Made by a program: the position numbers and the translations under genes. The notes under the pieces were generated by a model. It saw only the letters and a list, made by a program, of their open reading frames with translations. It ran no database searches and had not been told where the DNA came from. Of a stretch of DNA of 64,000 nt, positions 51,755 through 61,554 are shown piece after piece; position 1 is the stretch's first letter, and each line of letters opens with the position of its first letter. Source of the stretch: JBDIBA01 sp039812705 (GTDB lineage Bacteria > Actinomycetota > Acidimicrobiia > Acidimicrobiales > JBBSGY01); assembly GCA_039812705.1 (NCBI GenBank), contig JBDIBA010000001.1, forward strand, positions 1 through 64,000. Reading direction: 5' to 3'.

Positions 51755-52489
51755 ATGGAAGCTCTCGTGACGATTGTTGTTCTCATGGTTCTCGGCGTGG
51801 TGCTTTTTGCGCTAACGCCCTTCAAGAAGTTTGTAGTTGAGGCCCATGAGCGTGGCGTGTTGTTCAAAAACGGCAGGTTCATTACCCAGTTCGAGGCGGG
51901 CAGACACTGGTGTTACGGCTTTGGCATGCGACTTGAGACCGTTGACCTTCGTCGCCGAACCGTAACTGTTCCTGGTCAAGAACTGATTACTGCGGACGGC
52001 GTGGGCATCAAGGTGTCGCTCGTGATGGAGTTCGAGGTGCGCGATGCGGTACTTGCCTTGATGGTCATGCAAGACTTTTATTTGGCGCTCTATTCGGCAG
52101 CACAGCTTGCGCTCCGCGATGTTGTGGCCGGCAAGACCCTTGACGAGGTGATGGCCGAGCGCAATCAATTCGGTGCGGCACTTGTTGAGCGCAGTGGACC
52201 AACGGCGGGTGAATGCGGTGTCCGGATTGTCCGTCTGGAAGTCAAAGACATCATGTTGCCCAACGAGTTGAAGCGCATTTACAACCAGCTGGCCGAGGCC
52301 AAGCAAGAGGCGCTTGCAGAGTTGGAACGCGCCCGTGGCAGGGCTGCGGTGACCCGCAGCATGTTGAACACGGCAAAGCTCTACGAGGAGCACCCTCAGC
52401 TCGCTCAAATGCGCTTGCTCGACGCCGTTTCTCAGGGCGGCAACACCATTGTGGTGGGCACCAACGGCGTTGCCGACGTATTGCACTGA
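51755..52489 (+). CDS. SPFH/Band 7 (stomatin/slipin-like) membrane protein
   Basis: An N-terminal membrane helix (LVTIVVLMVLGVVLFAL) is followed by an SPFH domain (FVVEAHERGVLFKNGRF, LETVDLRRRTVTVPGQEL, ALRDVVAGKTLDEVMAER) and a short coiled-coil (RIYNQLAEAKQEALAELERA). Such proteins form membrane-associated oligomers at functional microdomains; no NfeD partner is seen here. The open frame reaches back to 51506 through the RNA-like region, so ATG 51755 is chosen. The product has 244 residues. Its function here is unknown; the leader may be structured. Confidence 0.9.
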   Translation: MEALVTIVVLMVLGVVLFALTPFKKFVVEAHERGVLFKNGRFITQFEAGRHWCYGFGMRLETVDLRRRTVTVPGQELITADGVGIKVSLVMEFEVRDAVLALMVMQDFYLALYSAAQLALRDVVAGKTLDEVMAERNQFGAALVERSGPTAGECGVRIVRLEVKDIMLPNELKRIYNQLAEAKQEALAELERARGRAAVTRSMLNTAKLYEEHPQLAQMRLLDAVSQGGNTIVVGTNGVADVLH

Positions 52490-53865
<1,376 letters not shown>

Positions 53866-53866
<1 letters not shown>

Positions 53867-54261
53867 TGGTCGCAACAACCCGTACGGCAAATGGTGTGTT
53901 GCTTGGTCAGCGCATGCGCCGCGTTGTGCTTGCAGTAATTGTCATTGCTGCTGTTTATCTTTTGGCGGTTACACCGGCGCGCACTTGGTGGGACCAGCGT
54001 CAGGACATGCACGCGGCTTCGCAGCGCTACGAAGCATTGAAGGTTGCCAATGCAGATCTCGAAAAGCGCGCGGCAGCCTTGCGCGATGACAAAAACGTTG
54101 AAGCGCTGGCACGCGATCGATACGAATTGGTACCCGCGGGCAAAGACGCTTACGCGGTAATGCCTGCGCCGTCACAAGCCGTGCCGGCAGGTGCCACAGA
54201 TGGCGACCCCGAAAAGTCTTGGTGGTCCAAAACCATCGACACCGTTGAGTTTTGGGATTAG
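53866..54261 (+). CDS. ftsB: Septum formation initiator family protein (FtsB/DivIC)
   Basis: The 131-residue protein has one membrane helix (RRVVLAVIVIAAVYLLAV) followed by a coiled-coil (about 45-75) and KNVEALARDRYELVPAGKDAYAV, the FtsB/DivIC signature in which the coiled-coil passes into a conserved ARDRYxxVxPGE-like element. It would bridge FtsL/FtsQ at the division site. It overlaps eno by 1 nt and DUF501 by 1 nt (TAGTG). Confidence 0.93.
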
Positions 54262-54770
54262 TGAACGCACCGAAGTTTGACCTTGGCGCCGAGCCGAGCC
54301 TTGAAGACCAAGCAGCAGTAACCGAATTCTTGGGCTTTGCGCCGCGTGGGCAGTTCAGTGTGACCGTGCGTCGCTCAGACGGAAAACCCGCGGTGCTTAA
54401 AAACGCGCCGTTGATGTTTGACGGCACTCCCATGCCAACGCTCTATTGGTTGATTGACCCCGAGTTGGTGAAAGAGGTTGGCCAGATTGAATCCAGCGGC
54501 GGAGTCGACTTGGCAGAAAATGAAGTCGACCCTGTTGAGCTGGACGAGTGCCACGCAAGCTATCGACAAGAACGCGATGCACTAATGCCGACCGACTGGC
54601 AAGGGCCTGCGCCTTCGGGTGGTGTCGGCGGAACCCGCACGGGCGTGAAGTGTTTGCATGCGCACTACGCGTACTTCCTGAGTGGCGGTAAAGACCCGGT
54701 TGCAACGTGGCTAGTCATGCGTTTGCGAAGGTTGCGCAAGCAGCAATCCGCGTCAACGGGGGAGCAATAG
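54261..54770 (+). CDS. DUF501 family protein
   Basis: The 169-residue protein has the DUF501 pattern: a GFAPRGQFSVTVR start, TPMPTLYWLIDPELVKEVG, and GGTRTGVKCLHAHYAYFLSGGKDPVATWL near the end, with Cys and His pairs that may bind metal. GTG 54261 overlaps the ftsB stop. The family always sits next to eno, ftsB and ppx in actinobacteria. No biochemical role is known. Confidence 0.92.
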   Translation: MNAPKFDLGAEPSLEDQAAVTEFLGFAPRGQFSVTVRRSDGKPAVLKNAPLMFDGTPMPTLYWLIDPELVKEVGQIESSGGVDLAENEVDPVELDECHASYRQERDALMPTDWQGPAPSGGVGGTRTGVKCLHAHYAYFLSGGKDPVATWLVMRLRRLRKQQSASTGEQ

Positions 54771-55666
54771 TGGCGAATCGTGCAGCAATCGATTGTGGGT
54801 CAAACACAACGAGGCTCTTGATTGTCGATGACCAAGACAAAGTGTTGGCGCGAGAACTTGCATACACGCGCCTCGGGAAAGGCGTTGACAGCTTCGGCGC
54901 GCTGGACGCCGGATCGCTTGACGCATGTGAAGAAGCGCTGCGTGATTTCTCAAAGTTGTTACTGGAGCACAACGTCGAAAAGCTGGGCGTGTTTGCAACT
55001 TCGGCCGTGCGCGATGCAAGCAACGCAGATGATTTCGTAAAACAGGTTGAACACATCTTGAAGGTGAGTCCTCGCATTCTGAGTGGCGAAGATGAAGCGC
55101 GACTCACGTACTTGGGCGCAACTGCGAATTTGCCCGATGGCGACTACGCGTTAATTGACATTGGCGGGGGATCGACAGAGTTTGCGTGGCGAACGAACGA
55201 ATCCAATTCGCCCGTGTTTTCGTCGATTGATGTCGGCGCTGTGCGAATGACGGAGCGTTGTATGCGCTCCGATCCACCAACCGAAAGCGAACTTGTCGAA
55301 GCCCAGGGCCAAATTGCAGAAGCATTCGGTCCAGTAGTTCGACCATCGGGAAAACCAACACTGATTGGTGTAGCCGGAACCGTGACGACAATCGCGGCGC
55401 TCTCGTTGGGACTCTCGGAATACGACCCCGACAAGGTGCATGGCTCGACGCTTTCGCGCGCCGACGTTTTCAAGTGGACCGAAACCCTGGTTGAAGAAAC
55501 CGCACAACAGCGAATGGCGCGTGGTGTTCCAGAGGGCAGGGCTGGGGTGATTGCGGCGGGCGCAATGATCCTCGATCTTGCGTTCGAGGTCTTTGGTTTC
55601 GATCAAGTCTTGGTTAGCGAACGAGACAATCTCGACGGCCAAGTCGCGCTTCTAAAAAACCTCTGA
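54770..55666 (+). CDS. ppx: Exopolyphosphatase / pppGpp phosphohydrolase family (Ppx/GppA)
   Basis: The 298-residue actin-fold phosphatase has RAAIDCGSNTTRLLI (phosphate 1), the FATSAVRDASN loop, ILSGEDEARLTYLGA with catalytic Glu, ALIDIGGGSTEF and GVAGTVTTIAAL. It lacks the C-terminal HD domains of long Ppx. GTG 54770 overlaps the DUF501 stop and has GGGGGAG upstream, so the longer frame at 54707 is rejected. It hydrolyses polyphosphate or pppGpp; which one cannot be told. Confidence 0.94.
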   Translation: MANRAAIDCGSNTTRLLIVDDQDKVLARELAYTRLGKGVDSFGALDAGSLDACEEALRDFSKLLLEHNVEKLGVFATSAVRDASNADDFVKQVEHILKVSPRILSGEDEARLTYLGATANLPDGDYALIDIGGGSTEFAWRTNESNSPVFSSIDVGAVRMTERCMRSDPPTESELVEAQGQIAEAFGPVVRPSGKPTLIGVAGTVTTIAALSLGLSEYDPDKVHGSTLSRADVFKWTETLVEETAQQRMARGVPEGRAGVIAAGAMILDLAFEVFGFDQVLVSERDNLDGQVALLKNL

Positions 55667-55736
55667 TGCGCTCGGCGACAACATGTGGGGCGCCAGGCGA
55701 CGTCCGACAAATTGTCGCAAAACCGTCACCATTCGG

Positions 55737-55765
55737 TTGGTGAATGTTTCCTGCCCGTGTATCAT
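55737..55765 (+). promoter_or_regulatory. Likely promoter of the T4SS-like operon
   Basis: TTGGTG (55737-55742), a 17-nt spacer and TATCAT (55760-55765) fit a sigma-70-type promoter 72 nt before the ParA-like start. Overlapping inverted repeats (CACC...GGTG and CATTC...GAATG) flank the -35 and could be an operator. Confidence 0.5.
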
Positions 55766-55837
55766 AAAGCAATCAGCTGGGTGCTCAACCGAGTACCGAA
55801 GCATTGTTTGTTGTTTTGATTTGGAGGGGAGGGCAGC

Positions 55838-57256
55838 GTGAGCGGCTATTCGCAATCCGGTGGACGTTACGGCGGTGGTCGACCCAATAACACCCGCAGT
55901 GGCGGCGTCGTGCCTTTCTCGCAGCTGCGCCCCTCCTCACAGGCGTTTGGGCAGCCAGGCAAGGGTGTCAAGCCGGCAACTGGCGCCAGGCCAGGCACCA
56001 AAACCGATGGTTTTGGTGCGGCCCGTGGCCCCGCAGCCGCTGCCCAACAAGGGTCAACGCGTCAGCGTCCCGGTGGTAACCCAAACGGTCAAAACCCTCA
56101 AAAGAGTGGGCCGAACGCGCCGCATCCGGTCAGCGACAAGCGCGCGGTCGATTTGCGTAACTCGTCGCAGCAAGTCAGTCAGGCTGTTCGCCAAGAGCCT
56201 TGGCGTACACACCGCGGCAACCAGTTCATTGAGCAGGGCACGCGCTACACAGATGATGGTTACGAGTACCGCCGTCAGGGCGCGCCGGCTCGTCGCGGAG
56301 GTAGCGACGACCGTTACTTTGAAAACTTCGACCGTCAGCCGCGCCGTCAGTCGGACGCCAGTCGTCCCCACGATGGATGGCGTGGGCTTCTTTTCCGACT
56401 GACGGGCATCAACGTTGGTCAGTCGGCCTCCGAAAAGCGGGTTCACGAAGCCGCGCGCATGCTCAAGCTTCCCGTCGACGAGGGCACCGTTGCTGTGTTT
56501 TCGCGCAAGGGCGGGGTTGGTAAGACAACCATCACGGCATATCTCGGCTCGACGCTTGCCAGCCTGCGTGGCGGCAGAATCGTTGCCCTTGATGGCGATG
56601 CCGAAGCCGGTTCACTTGGCTGGTTGTTGGCGCCCCGTGCGCCAAGCTCGTTGGCTCAACTGGCATACGCGCAACCCTCTCCGCGCAATTTCCACGAGAT
56701 GCGTCAGTATGCGGCCAGCACCGATACAGGGCTTGACGTCATCATCGGTGAACCCGCCGAAAACGGTGTTCTTGGCGAAGGTGAGATGCAGCGAGTGGTC
56801 GACGTGTTGTCGGACAACTACGACATTTCCTTGTTTGACACAGGTGCCGGGGTCACCCGGGCAACGGGCCGCGTGCTGGTTCACAGTGCACGCACGTTGT
56901 TGCTTGTCATGGGTCCAAGCGTTGACAGTGTGAGGGCCGCAGAGCGCACACTTGCTTGGCTTGATGAGCACCCCGGAGAAGCCGCCCACCCAGACGCCCG
57001 CGTGATCGCCGTCATTAACGGCATTCCAAGCGACACCCCAGAAGAACACATCGAGCGCATCGAGTCTCATTTCGTGGACCGTTGCTCTGAAGTGGTGAGA
57101 ATTCCGTGGGATCGGTACCTTTCAACTGGGGCCACAAACGTGGACATTGAATCCCTCGACAAAGGCACGCAAGACGCATTCGTTGAACTCGCTGCTGTAA
57201 CCGTCGGCACGCTCGCCGGTGGTCGCAAGCGCGCAAGGATGCGTCGTGCTTCCTAG
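55838..57256 (+). CDS. MinD/ParA-type ATPase with long disordered N-terminus, first gene of the T4SS-like operon
   Basis: The first 190 residues are low-complexity (Gly/Gln/Arg/Pro/Ser-rich) and end in RQPRRQSDASR. The ATPase domain follows, with the deviant Walker A FSRKGGVGKTT near residue 228, a switch region LDGDAEAGSLGW, and LFDTGAGVTRATG. It belongs to the MinD/ParA/CpaE branch and resembles ATPases linked to actinobacterial secretion (EspI-like). GTG 55838 has a GGAGGGG ribosome binding site. Such ATPases place secretion machines or cargo; no ParB or centromere is nearby. A small hairpin (GTCCC/GGGAC) lies between it and the next gene. Confidence 0.88.
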   Translation: MSGYSQSGGRYGGGRPNNTRSGGVVPFSQLRPSSQAFGQPGKGVKPATGARPGTKTDGFGAARGPAAAAQQGSTRQRPGGNPNGQNPQKSGPNAPHPVSDKRAVDLRNSSQQVSQAVRQEPWRTHRGNQFIEQGTRYTDDGYEYRRQGAPARRGGSDDRYFENFDRQPRRQSDASRPHDGWRGLLFRLTGINVGQSASEKRVHEAARMLKLPVDEGTVAVFSRKGGVGKTTITAYLGSTLASLRGGRIVALDGDAEAGSLGWLLAPRAPSSLAQLAYAQPSPRNFHEMRQYAASTDTGLDVIIGEPAENGVLGEGEMQRVVDVLSDNYDISLFDTGAGVTRATGRVLVHSARTLLLVMGPSVDSVRAAERTLAWLDEHPGEAAHPDARVIAVINGIPSDTPEEHIERIESHFVDRCSEVVRIPWDRYLSTGATNVDIESLDKGTQDAFVELAAVTVGTLAGGRKRARMRRAS

Positions 57257-57331
57257 AGAGTTTTTCCCTATTAACAAGTCCCTCGGGGACACTTTCAAGT
57301 CAATCCTTGTTTCAAGGAAGGAAAGAAGAAA

Positions 57332-57646
57332 ATGATTACAAGCGCAATTGTTTTGTTGGGTCAGACAGACTCAAAATTGCCCGCAATAAATCCAGACAGC
57401 GGCTTTTTTGGCGCTGATCTGGCAAACAATTTCATGCAGGGAATTGGGTATCTAGCTCTGGTCCTTGTGGTTATCGGAGTCGTTCTTTCGGCCGGGTTGT
57501 GGGCGGTTGGTTCGTTCTCGAACAACTACACCCAAAGCGTTAACGGCAAGAAAGGTTTCTTGATCTGTGCCGCAGCGGCGCTGGCAATTGGTGCCGCGGT
57601 AGTTGGTGTCGACTGGTTCTTCAAGCAGGGCAAGACCCTCACCTGA
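57332..57646 (+). CDS. Small two-helix membrane protein, VirB2/TrbC-like pilin candidate
   Basis: The 104-residue protein has two membrane helices (YLALVLVVIGVVLSAGLW and FLICAAAALAIGAAVVGV) joined by a polar loop (GSFSNNYTQSVNGKKG), the layout of T4SS major pilins and VirB2-like proteins. There is no obvious cleaved signal peptide. A strong ribosome binding site (AAGGAAGGA) precedes the ATG. Position between an ATPase and VirB6-like genes supports the T4SS reading; the family is otherwise not recognised. Confidence 0.7.
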   Translation: MITSAIVLLGQTDSKLPAINPDSGFFGADLANNFMQGIGYLALVLVVIGVVLSAGLWAVGSFSNNYTQSVNGKKGFLICAAAALAIGAAVVGVDWFFKQGKTLT

Positions 57647-57697
57647 TCCCTTAGACCCATCACTGATGATGGATTGACTTGAACGAAAGGAGACAAC

Positions 57698-58408
57698 ATG
57701 GCCCCGCGAATACTTGGTGGTGACTCGTGGGGCCAGTCTTCTGGCGTAGGCCTTCCTTTGGTCGCTGTCATTGCCGTAGCAACGCTGGTTCTTGGTGGGC
57801 TGGCCGGTTATGCATTTGGCAACAAGAACAACAACACCGCCTCAACAGGGCGCTCGGTCAGTCAAATCGCCGGCACCACATTTCAAGACATGGTCAACGG
57901 AGACCCCTCCCAAGCGGGGGCGGTCAAAGCGGCCACGTCGTTCATTTCTGCGTTGCCCGAGGTTTCGATTCTTCCCGACACGAACCGCACGCAGGCAACC
58001 TCGGTCGTGTTTGCGTCAAATGCGCCCGAAGAGGCGCGGTCGTTCGTCACGTACTCGCTTGCAAACTTGGGCAAGGAGTTGCGGCCCACTTCGTCGGCTG
58101 CAACCAGTCGTGCAGTCACGCTGCCCGGCGTGTACAAGGTCGCACGAGTCGACAACGGCTACACGGTCACCATTTGGTATTGCTTGATGGTCGCCGACCC
58201 ACAGGGCGCCAAGTTCCGCAGTGTTTGGCAGACCGCAGACGTCACGCTTGTTTATGAGAACGGCTGGCGCGTTTCAGGCTTCCGCAACGCATTTGGTCCG
58301 TCACCGGCGCTGCTCAGCCCGCAGGGGCAAAGTGGTGATTACAACGCCGCACAGCCTCTTTTAGATCGATCGTTTGCGTTCCGCTATGGACCTGTTCCAG
58401 CTAAGTAA
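57698..58408 (+). CDS. Single-pass membrane protein, VirB8/TcpC-like candidate
   Basis: After a short cytoplasmic part comes one membrane helix (VGLPLVAVIAVATLVLGGLA, residues about 18-38). An extracytoplasmic domain of about 190 residues follows, including ATSFISALPEVSILPDTNRT and a C-terminal mixed beta region (DVTLVYENGWRVSGFRNAF). This N-in single-pass layout with an NTF2-like outer domain is that of VirB8/TcpC. The similarity is structural guesswork. AAGGAG precedes the ATG. The 3' end overlaps the next gene by 23 nt. Confidence 0.65.
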   Translation: MAPRILGGDSWGQSSGVGLPLVAVIAVATLVLGGLAGYAFGNKNNNTASTGRSVSQIAGTTFQDMVNGDPSQAGAVKAATSFISALPEVSILPDTNRTQATSVVFASNAPEEARSFVTYSLANLGKELRPTSSAATSRAVTLPGVYKVARVDNGYTVTIWYCLMVADPQGAKFRSVWQTADVTLVYENGWRVSGFRNAFGPSPALLSPQGQSGDYNAAQPLLDRSFAFRYGPVPAK

Positions 58409-59360
58409 TCACCCCACACTTCTTGGGTTCGAACTTTTTCAGTGGTTGGCTGACGCCGTCGTGGGCGCCGCCATGCAGGCTTTCAAATGGGCTATTGAGT
58501 TCATTCTCAAGGGAACGACTCTCAACATCGGTGGCGCCGCGTTTGCCACACAGATGGAGGCAATGAAGACCATTGGTCTTTATGCCGTTGTTCCCTTCAT
58601 TGTTATTGCAGTTATTGCCGGGATTGTTCGCGGGTCGCTTTCCGAAGTCCTTCGCACGATCACCATGGGCGCGCTGATTGCCGTTGTGGGCGTCCCGGCC
58701 ACCATGTTTATTTCAACACTTCTGCAGATGATCGATAGGTCAATGACAAACGCGTTACTGGGCGTGAGCGCGTCGCAATCTCAATTGTTCATTGACCGCT
58801 TCACTTCAATCGACCTCTCCAACACCGGGCCCGGACCGTTGCTCTTGATGTTCGGACTCGGCGTCTTCTTGTTTTTTGGTGTCATTTGTCTTTATGCCGA
58901 ACTCCTATTGCGAGACGTGATGATCATGATGATCACGTTGTTTATGCCCCTTGCTTTGGCTGCGGGCATTTGGAGGCCGACAAGAGCCTTCCTGGTCCGC
59001 ATGATTGAGACTCTGATTGTCGTTATTTTCGCCCGCACGATTGCCATCGGCGTGCTGTTCCTTGGCATGGCCATGTGCTCGGAGTCTTTTTCGCTCACCT
59101 CGAATGCAGAAACCTTTGCGGCGTCAGACCAGGGTTACATGCTGATGTTGGCCGGAATGCTCACGGTGATGCTTGCCGCCATGCAGCTGCCACTGCTGCT
59201 GTCGTTCTTTGCCGGGCAAGGCGTCTATTCCCAGGTGGGTGCTCGTCAAGAGTACGAACGTGGTCCGTTCTCGCCCAGTCAAGGCAAGACCGACGCCCGC
59301 GCTGCTTCGGTCAAGGCCATCCGCAAGGGCGGCCAGGCGTTCAGGGGCAAGACTTCGTGA
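58386..59360 (+). CDS. VirB6/TrbL-like polytopic membrane protein
   Basis: The 324-residue protein has about six membrane helices (for example VVPFIVIAVIAGIVRGSL and LLLMFGLGVFLFFGVICLYA). The segment LLLRDVMIMMITLFMPLALA and WRPTRAFLVRMIETLIVVIF is typical of actinobacterial TrbL/VirB6 proteins. A basic tail follows. It would form part of the inner-membrane translocation pore. ATG 58386 lies inside the 3' end of the upstream gene, which suggests coupling. A second, longer VirB6-like protein follows. Confidence 0.8.
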   Translation: MDLFQLSNHPTLLGFELFQWLADAVVGAAMQAFKWAIEFILKGTTLNIGGAAFATQMEAMKTIGLYAVVPFIVIAVIAGIVRGSLSEVLRTITMGALIAVVGVPATMFISTLLQMIDRSMTNALLGVSASQSQLFIDRFTSIDLSNTGPGPLLLMFGLGVFLFFGVICLYAELLLRDVMIMMITLFMPLALAAGIWRPTRAFLVRMIETLIVVIFARTIAIGVLFLGMAMCSESFSLTSNAETFAASDQGYMLMLAGMLTVMLAAMQLPLLLSFFAGQGVYSQVGARQEYERGPFSPSQGKTDARAASVKAIRKGGQAFRGKTS

Positions 59361-59487
59361 TGAGCCGTATTGGCTCTTGGGTCAATGCGGAATAAAAGCA
59401 GCGACGCGTTATGATACATACGTTGCGTTATTTGCCCAGGTGGGCGTGGTTTTGCTCACGCTTTTGGTTGTTGGAAAGGAGCGCCTC

Positions 59488-61422
59488 GTGAGTTTTGTTT
59501 CTATTCGCCGGGTTCTCTTCTCTTTTCTTGCTGTGGCCGTGTTCTCTTTTGGTCTGGCAGGCGTTCCGACAGCAGCCGTTGCCGCCCCAGGTGACCCAGG
59601 TTTTGGCTTGGGAGGTGGCGATCTAGTTGAGGCGAACGAGCAGGGTCAGCAAGCCCCTGGCGCCGTAACGGCGCCAGGGGAGCAGGCGACCACTCAGGCG
59701 CAAGGCGGGTTTGAGAGCCTGCAGCAAGCAGCCACGCTTGCTCCGCCCGATGATGCATGTGGACTCGGAGTCATCATCAACTTGGGCAAGTGCATTGCAA
59801 ACATGTTCAAAGAAGCCGTGACCAAAACCATTGCCGCGCCGATTGTTGCCTTTTACAAATGGGGTGTCGAGGCGATGTCTTCGCTGACCGTTTCGATGAT
59901 CAACTCGGTAATGGGTTGGCTTTTGGGTGACCCCAAAGAGGCTCCCGATGCAAGCTCTGACCATCAACACGGTCTGGGTGCGCCAAACCTGACTCAGGGT
60001 TGGTTTGCCACCAACTTTGGAGTGACTCAACAGATTGCATTCTCGTTCATGCTGCCGCTGCTGATAATCGCGATCATTACCGCGGTCATCAGAGGCTCGC
60101 TGTTCTTTATGTTGCGCGCGCTGTTGATCATGACCCCAGTTGCTTTGCTTGGTACTCAAGCGATCGTCTTTTTGACGCGCTTGTTGTTGTGGATCAGCGA
60201 CAACATGTCCAGCTACTTGGCTTCGGGTTTTCTTGTTGGTGAAGTAAAACCGTTGCAGGACAACATCACTGCACTTGCTGCTCATCTTGTAGACGTCCCG
60301 CTGGCCGTTGTTTGGCTGATTGTGATCATGCTTGCAGCGGTCGTCATTCTTTGTGAGTTGATCATTCGCGAATTGGGTATTTATCTGGCTGCGTTTTTCA
60401 TGCCACTTGCACTGGCCGCAATGGTTTGGCCGGCTACGGCAAAGTTCGCAAGGCGACTTGCAGAAGTTCTGATTGCCTTGATTTTTTCGAAAGTGTTCAT
60501 TGTCGCGGCGCTGTCGATTGGATTTGCTGCACTTGGAAAAGCCGACGTTGCAGTTAGCAACTCAACCGATGGCGGGGGTGCGATTGGCGCGGGCGAACTA
60601 GGTAGTTACATCACCGGCGCTTGCATTTTCTTCATGGCGGCGTTTACCGGAATGAAGATCATAGAAATTGCGCCGGGTGCGTCAATGGCTGCTGAGGGTC
60701 AGTTGTCGCGTCCCGGAAGCATCATGAGCAAGGGTCACTACACCAGCTTTGCGCTTAGCAAAGCCAATGCTTTCTTCAGAAACCGAAACAGTGATCGTGC
60801 GACGCCTTCAGGGACGTACCAGCCAACTCCAGGCGGAGGTGCATCGCCAAATCTTGGTCCTACAAGGCCCCAGCCTGGGCCGTCTTACGCTCCCGGCGGA
60901 GCCTTGCCATCCGGTAACGGCAGTGGTGGTCCAGGCGGGCCCCGAGGCGCTTTGGGTGGCGGTAATGGTTCCGGTGGACCCGGTGGCAACGGTTCCGGTG
61001 GACCTGCCGCTGCGGCCGGTGCAGCCGGCGCTGCAGGGGCAGCCGGTGGTCGCGGAAGCTCGCAACGCAGAGGACGCACGACCAACGGATCGGATCATGG
61101 CGGCAACGGTGGGCAGCGGCGACGGGGTCAATCGGCCACGCCTCCTGGCGGCGCCGGGCAGACGCAGACCCCCACCAACGTTGGGCCGGCGAGCTTTAAT
61201 CAAGTCGGTAGCGACGGGGTGGCGAACATCGTTGGGGGCAACTCGACCCTCAACCAAAAGGCGCCAACAGACCAAAAGGCACCAACAAGTAGTAGACCCG
61301 TTGTCGGGCGAGTGGTGCACAACGGGAACCCACAAAGCACACCGCCGCCACGGACGACGCCTCCACCACGGAGTACACCGCCGCGGACGACACCGCGACC
61401 GTCAAATGGCAGAGGCAAGTGA
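59488..61422 (+). CDS. Large VirB6/TrbL-like membrane protein with signal peptide and Gly/Pro-rich tail
   Basis: GTG 59488 has AGGAG upstream and starts MSFVSIRRVLFSFLAVAVFS, a signal sequence that likely ends near AAVAA. About six membrane helices follow between residues 130 and 420, including LIIRELGIYLAAFFMPLALA, close to LLLRDVMIMMITLFMPLALA of the previous gene, so the two are paralogues. The last 210 residues are disordered: Gly/Asn/Ser, an AAGAAGAAG stretch and TPPPRTTPPPR repeats. Total 644 residues. A 27-nt perfect inverted repeat lies in its 5' coding part (59654-59680). A -10-like TATGAT at 59410-59415 precedes it, with no good -35. Confidence 0.8.
   Translation: MSFVSIRRVLFSFLAVAVFSFGLAGVPTAAVAAPGDPGFGLGGGDLVEANEQGQQAPGAVTAPGEQATTQAQGGFESLQQAATLAPPDDACGLGVIINLGKCIANMFKEAVTKTIAAPIVAFYKWGVEAMSSLTVSMINSVMGWLLGDPKEAPDASSDHQHGLGAPNLTQGWFATNFGVTQQIAFSFMLPLLIIAIITAVIRGSLFFMLRALLIMTPVALLGTQAIVFLTRLLLWISDNMSSYLASGFLVGEVKPLQDNITALAAHLVDVPLAVVWLIVIMLAAVVILCELIIRELGIYLAAFFMPLALAAMVWPATAKFARRLAEVLIALIFSKVFIVAALSIGFAALGKADVAVSNSTDGGGAIGAGELGSYITGACIFFMAAFTGMKIIEIAPGASMAAEGQLSRPGSIMSKGHYTSFALSKANAFFRNRNSDRATPSGTYQPTPGGGASPNLGPTRPQPGPSYAPGGALPSGNGSGGPGGPRGALGGGNGSGGPGGNGSGGPAAAAGAAGAAGAAGGRGSSQRRGRTTNGSDHGGNGGQRRRGQSATPPGGAGQTQTPTNVGPASFNQVGSDGVANIVGGNSTLNQKAPTDQKAPTSSRPVVGRVVHNGNPQSTPPPRTTPPPRSTPPRTTPRPSNGRGK
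59654..59680. repeat. Perfect 13-nt inverted repeat with single-base centre, inside a coding region
   Basis: CCCCTGGCGCCGT and ACGGCGCCAGGGG are exact reverse complements around one A, starting about 165 nt into the large VirB6-like gene. The RNA would form a very stable hairpin; in protein terms it encodes only PGAVTAPGE-like filler. Confidence 0.9.
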
Positions 61423-61554
61423 GTTTCGGCTCGATGTCGGGTGCCGAAACAGCGGTTCAGCAATTGGGCCTCGCTTTTTTCGGCAATTCACGGTATCCAG
61501 GATTAGAGAAGTGTTTTGGCCCGTGCGCACGAGGGCCGGAAGGAGTTACTGCTG

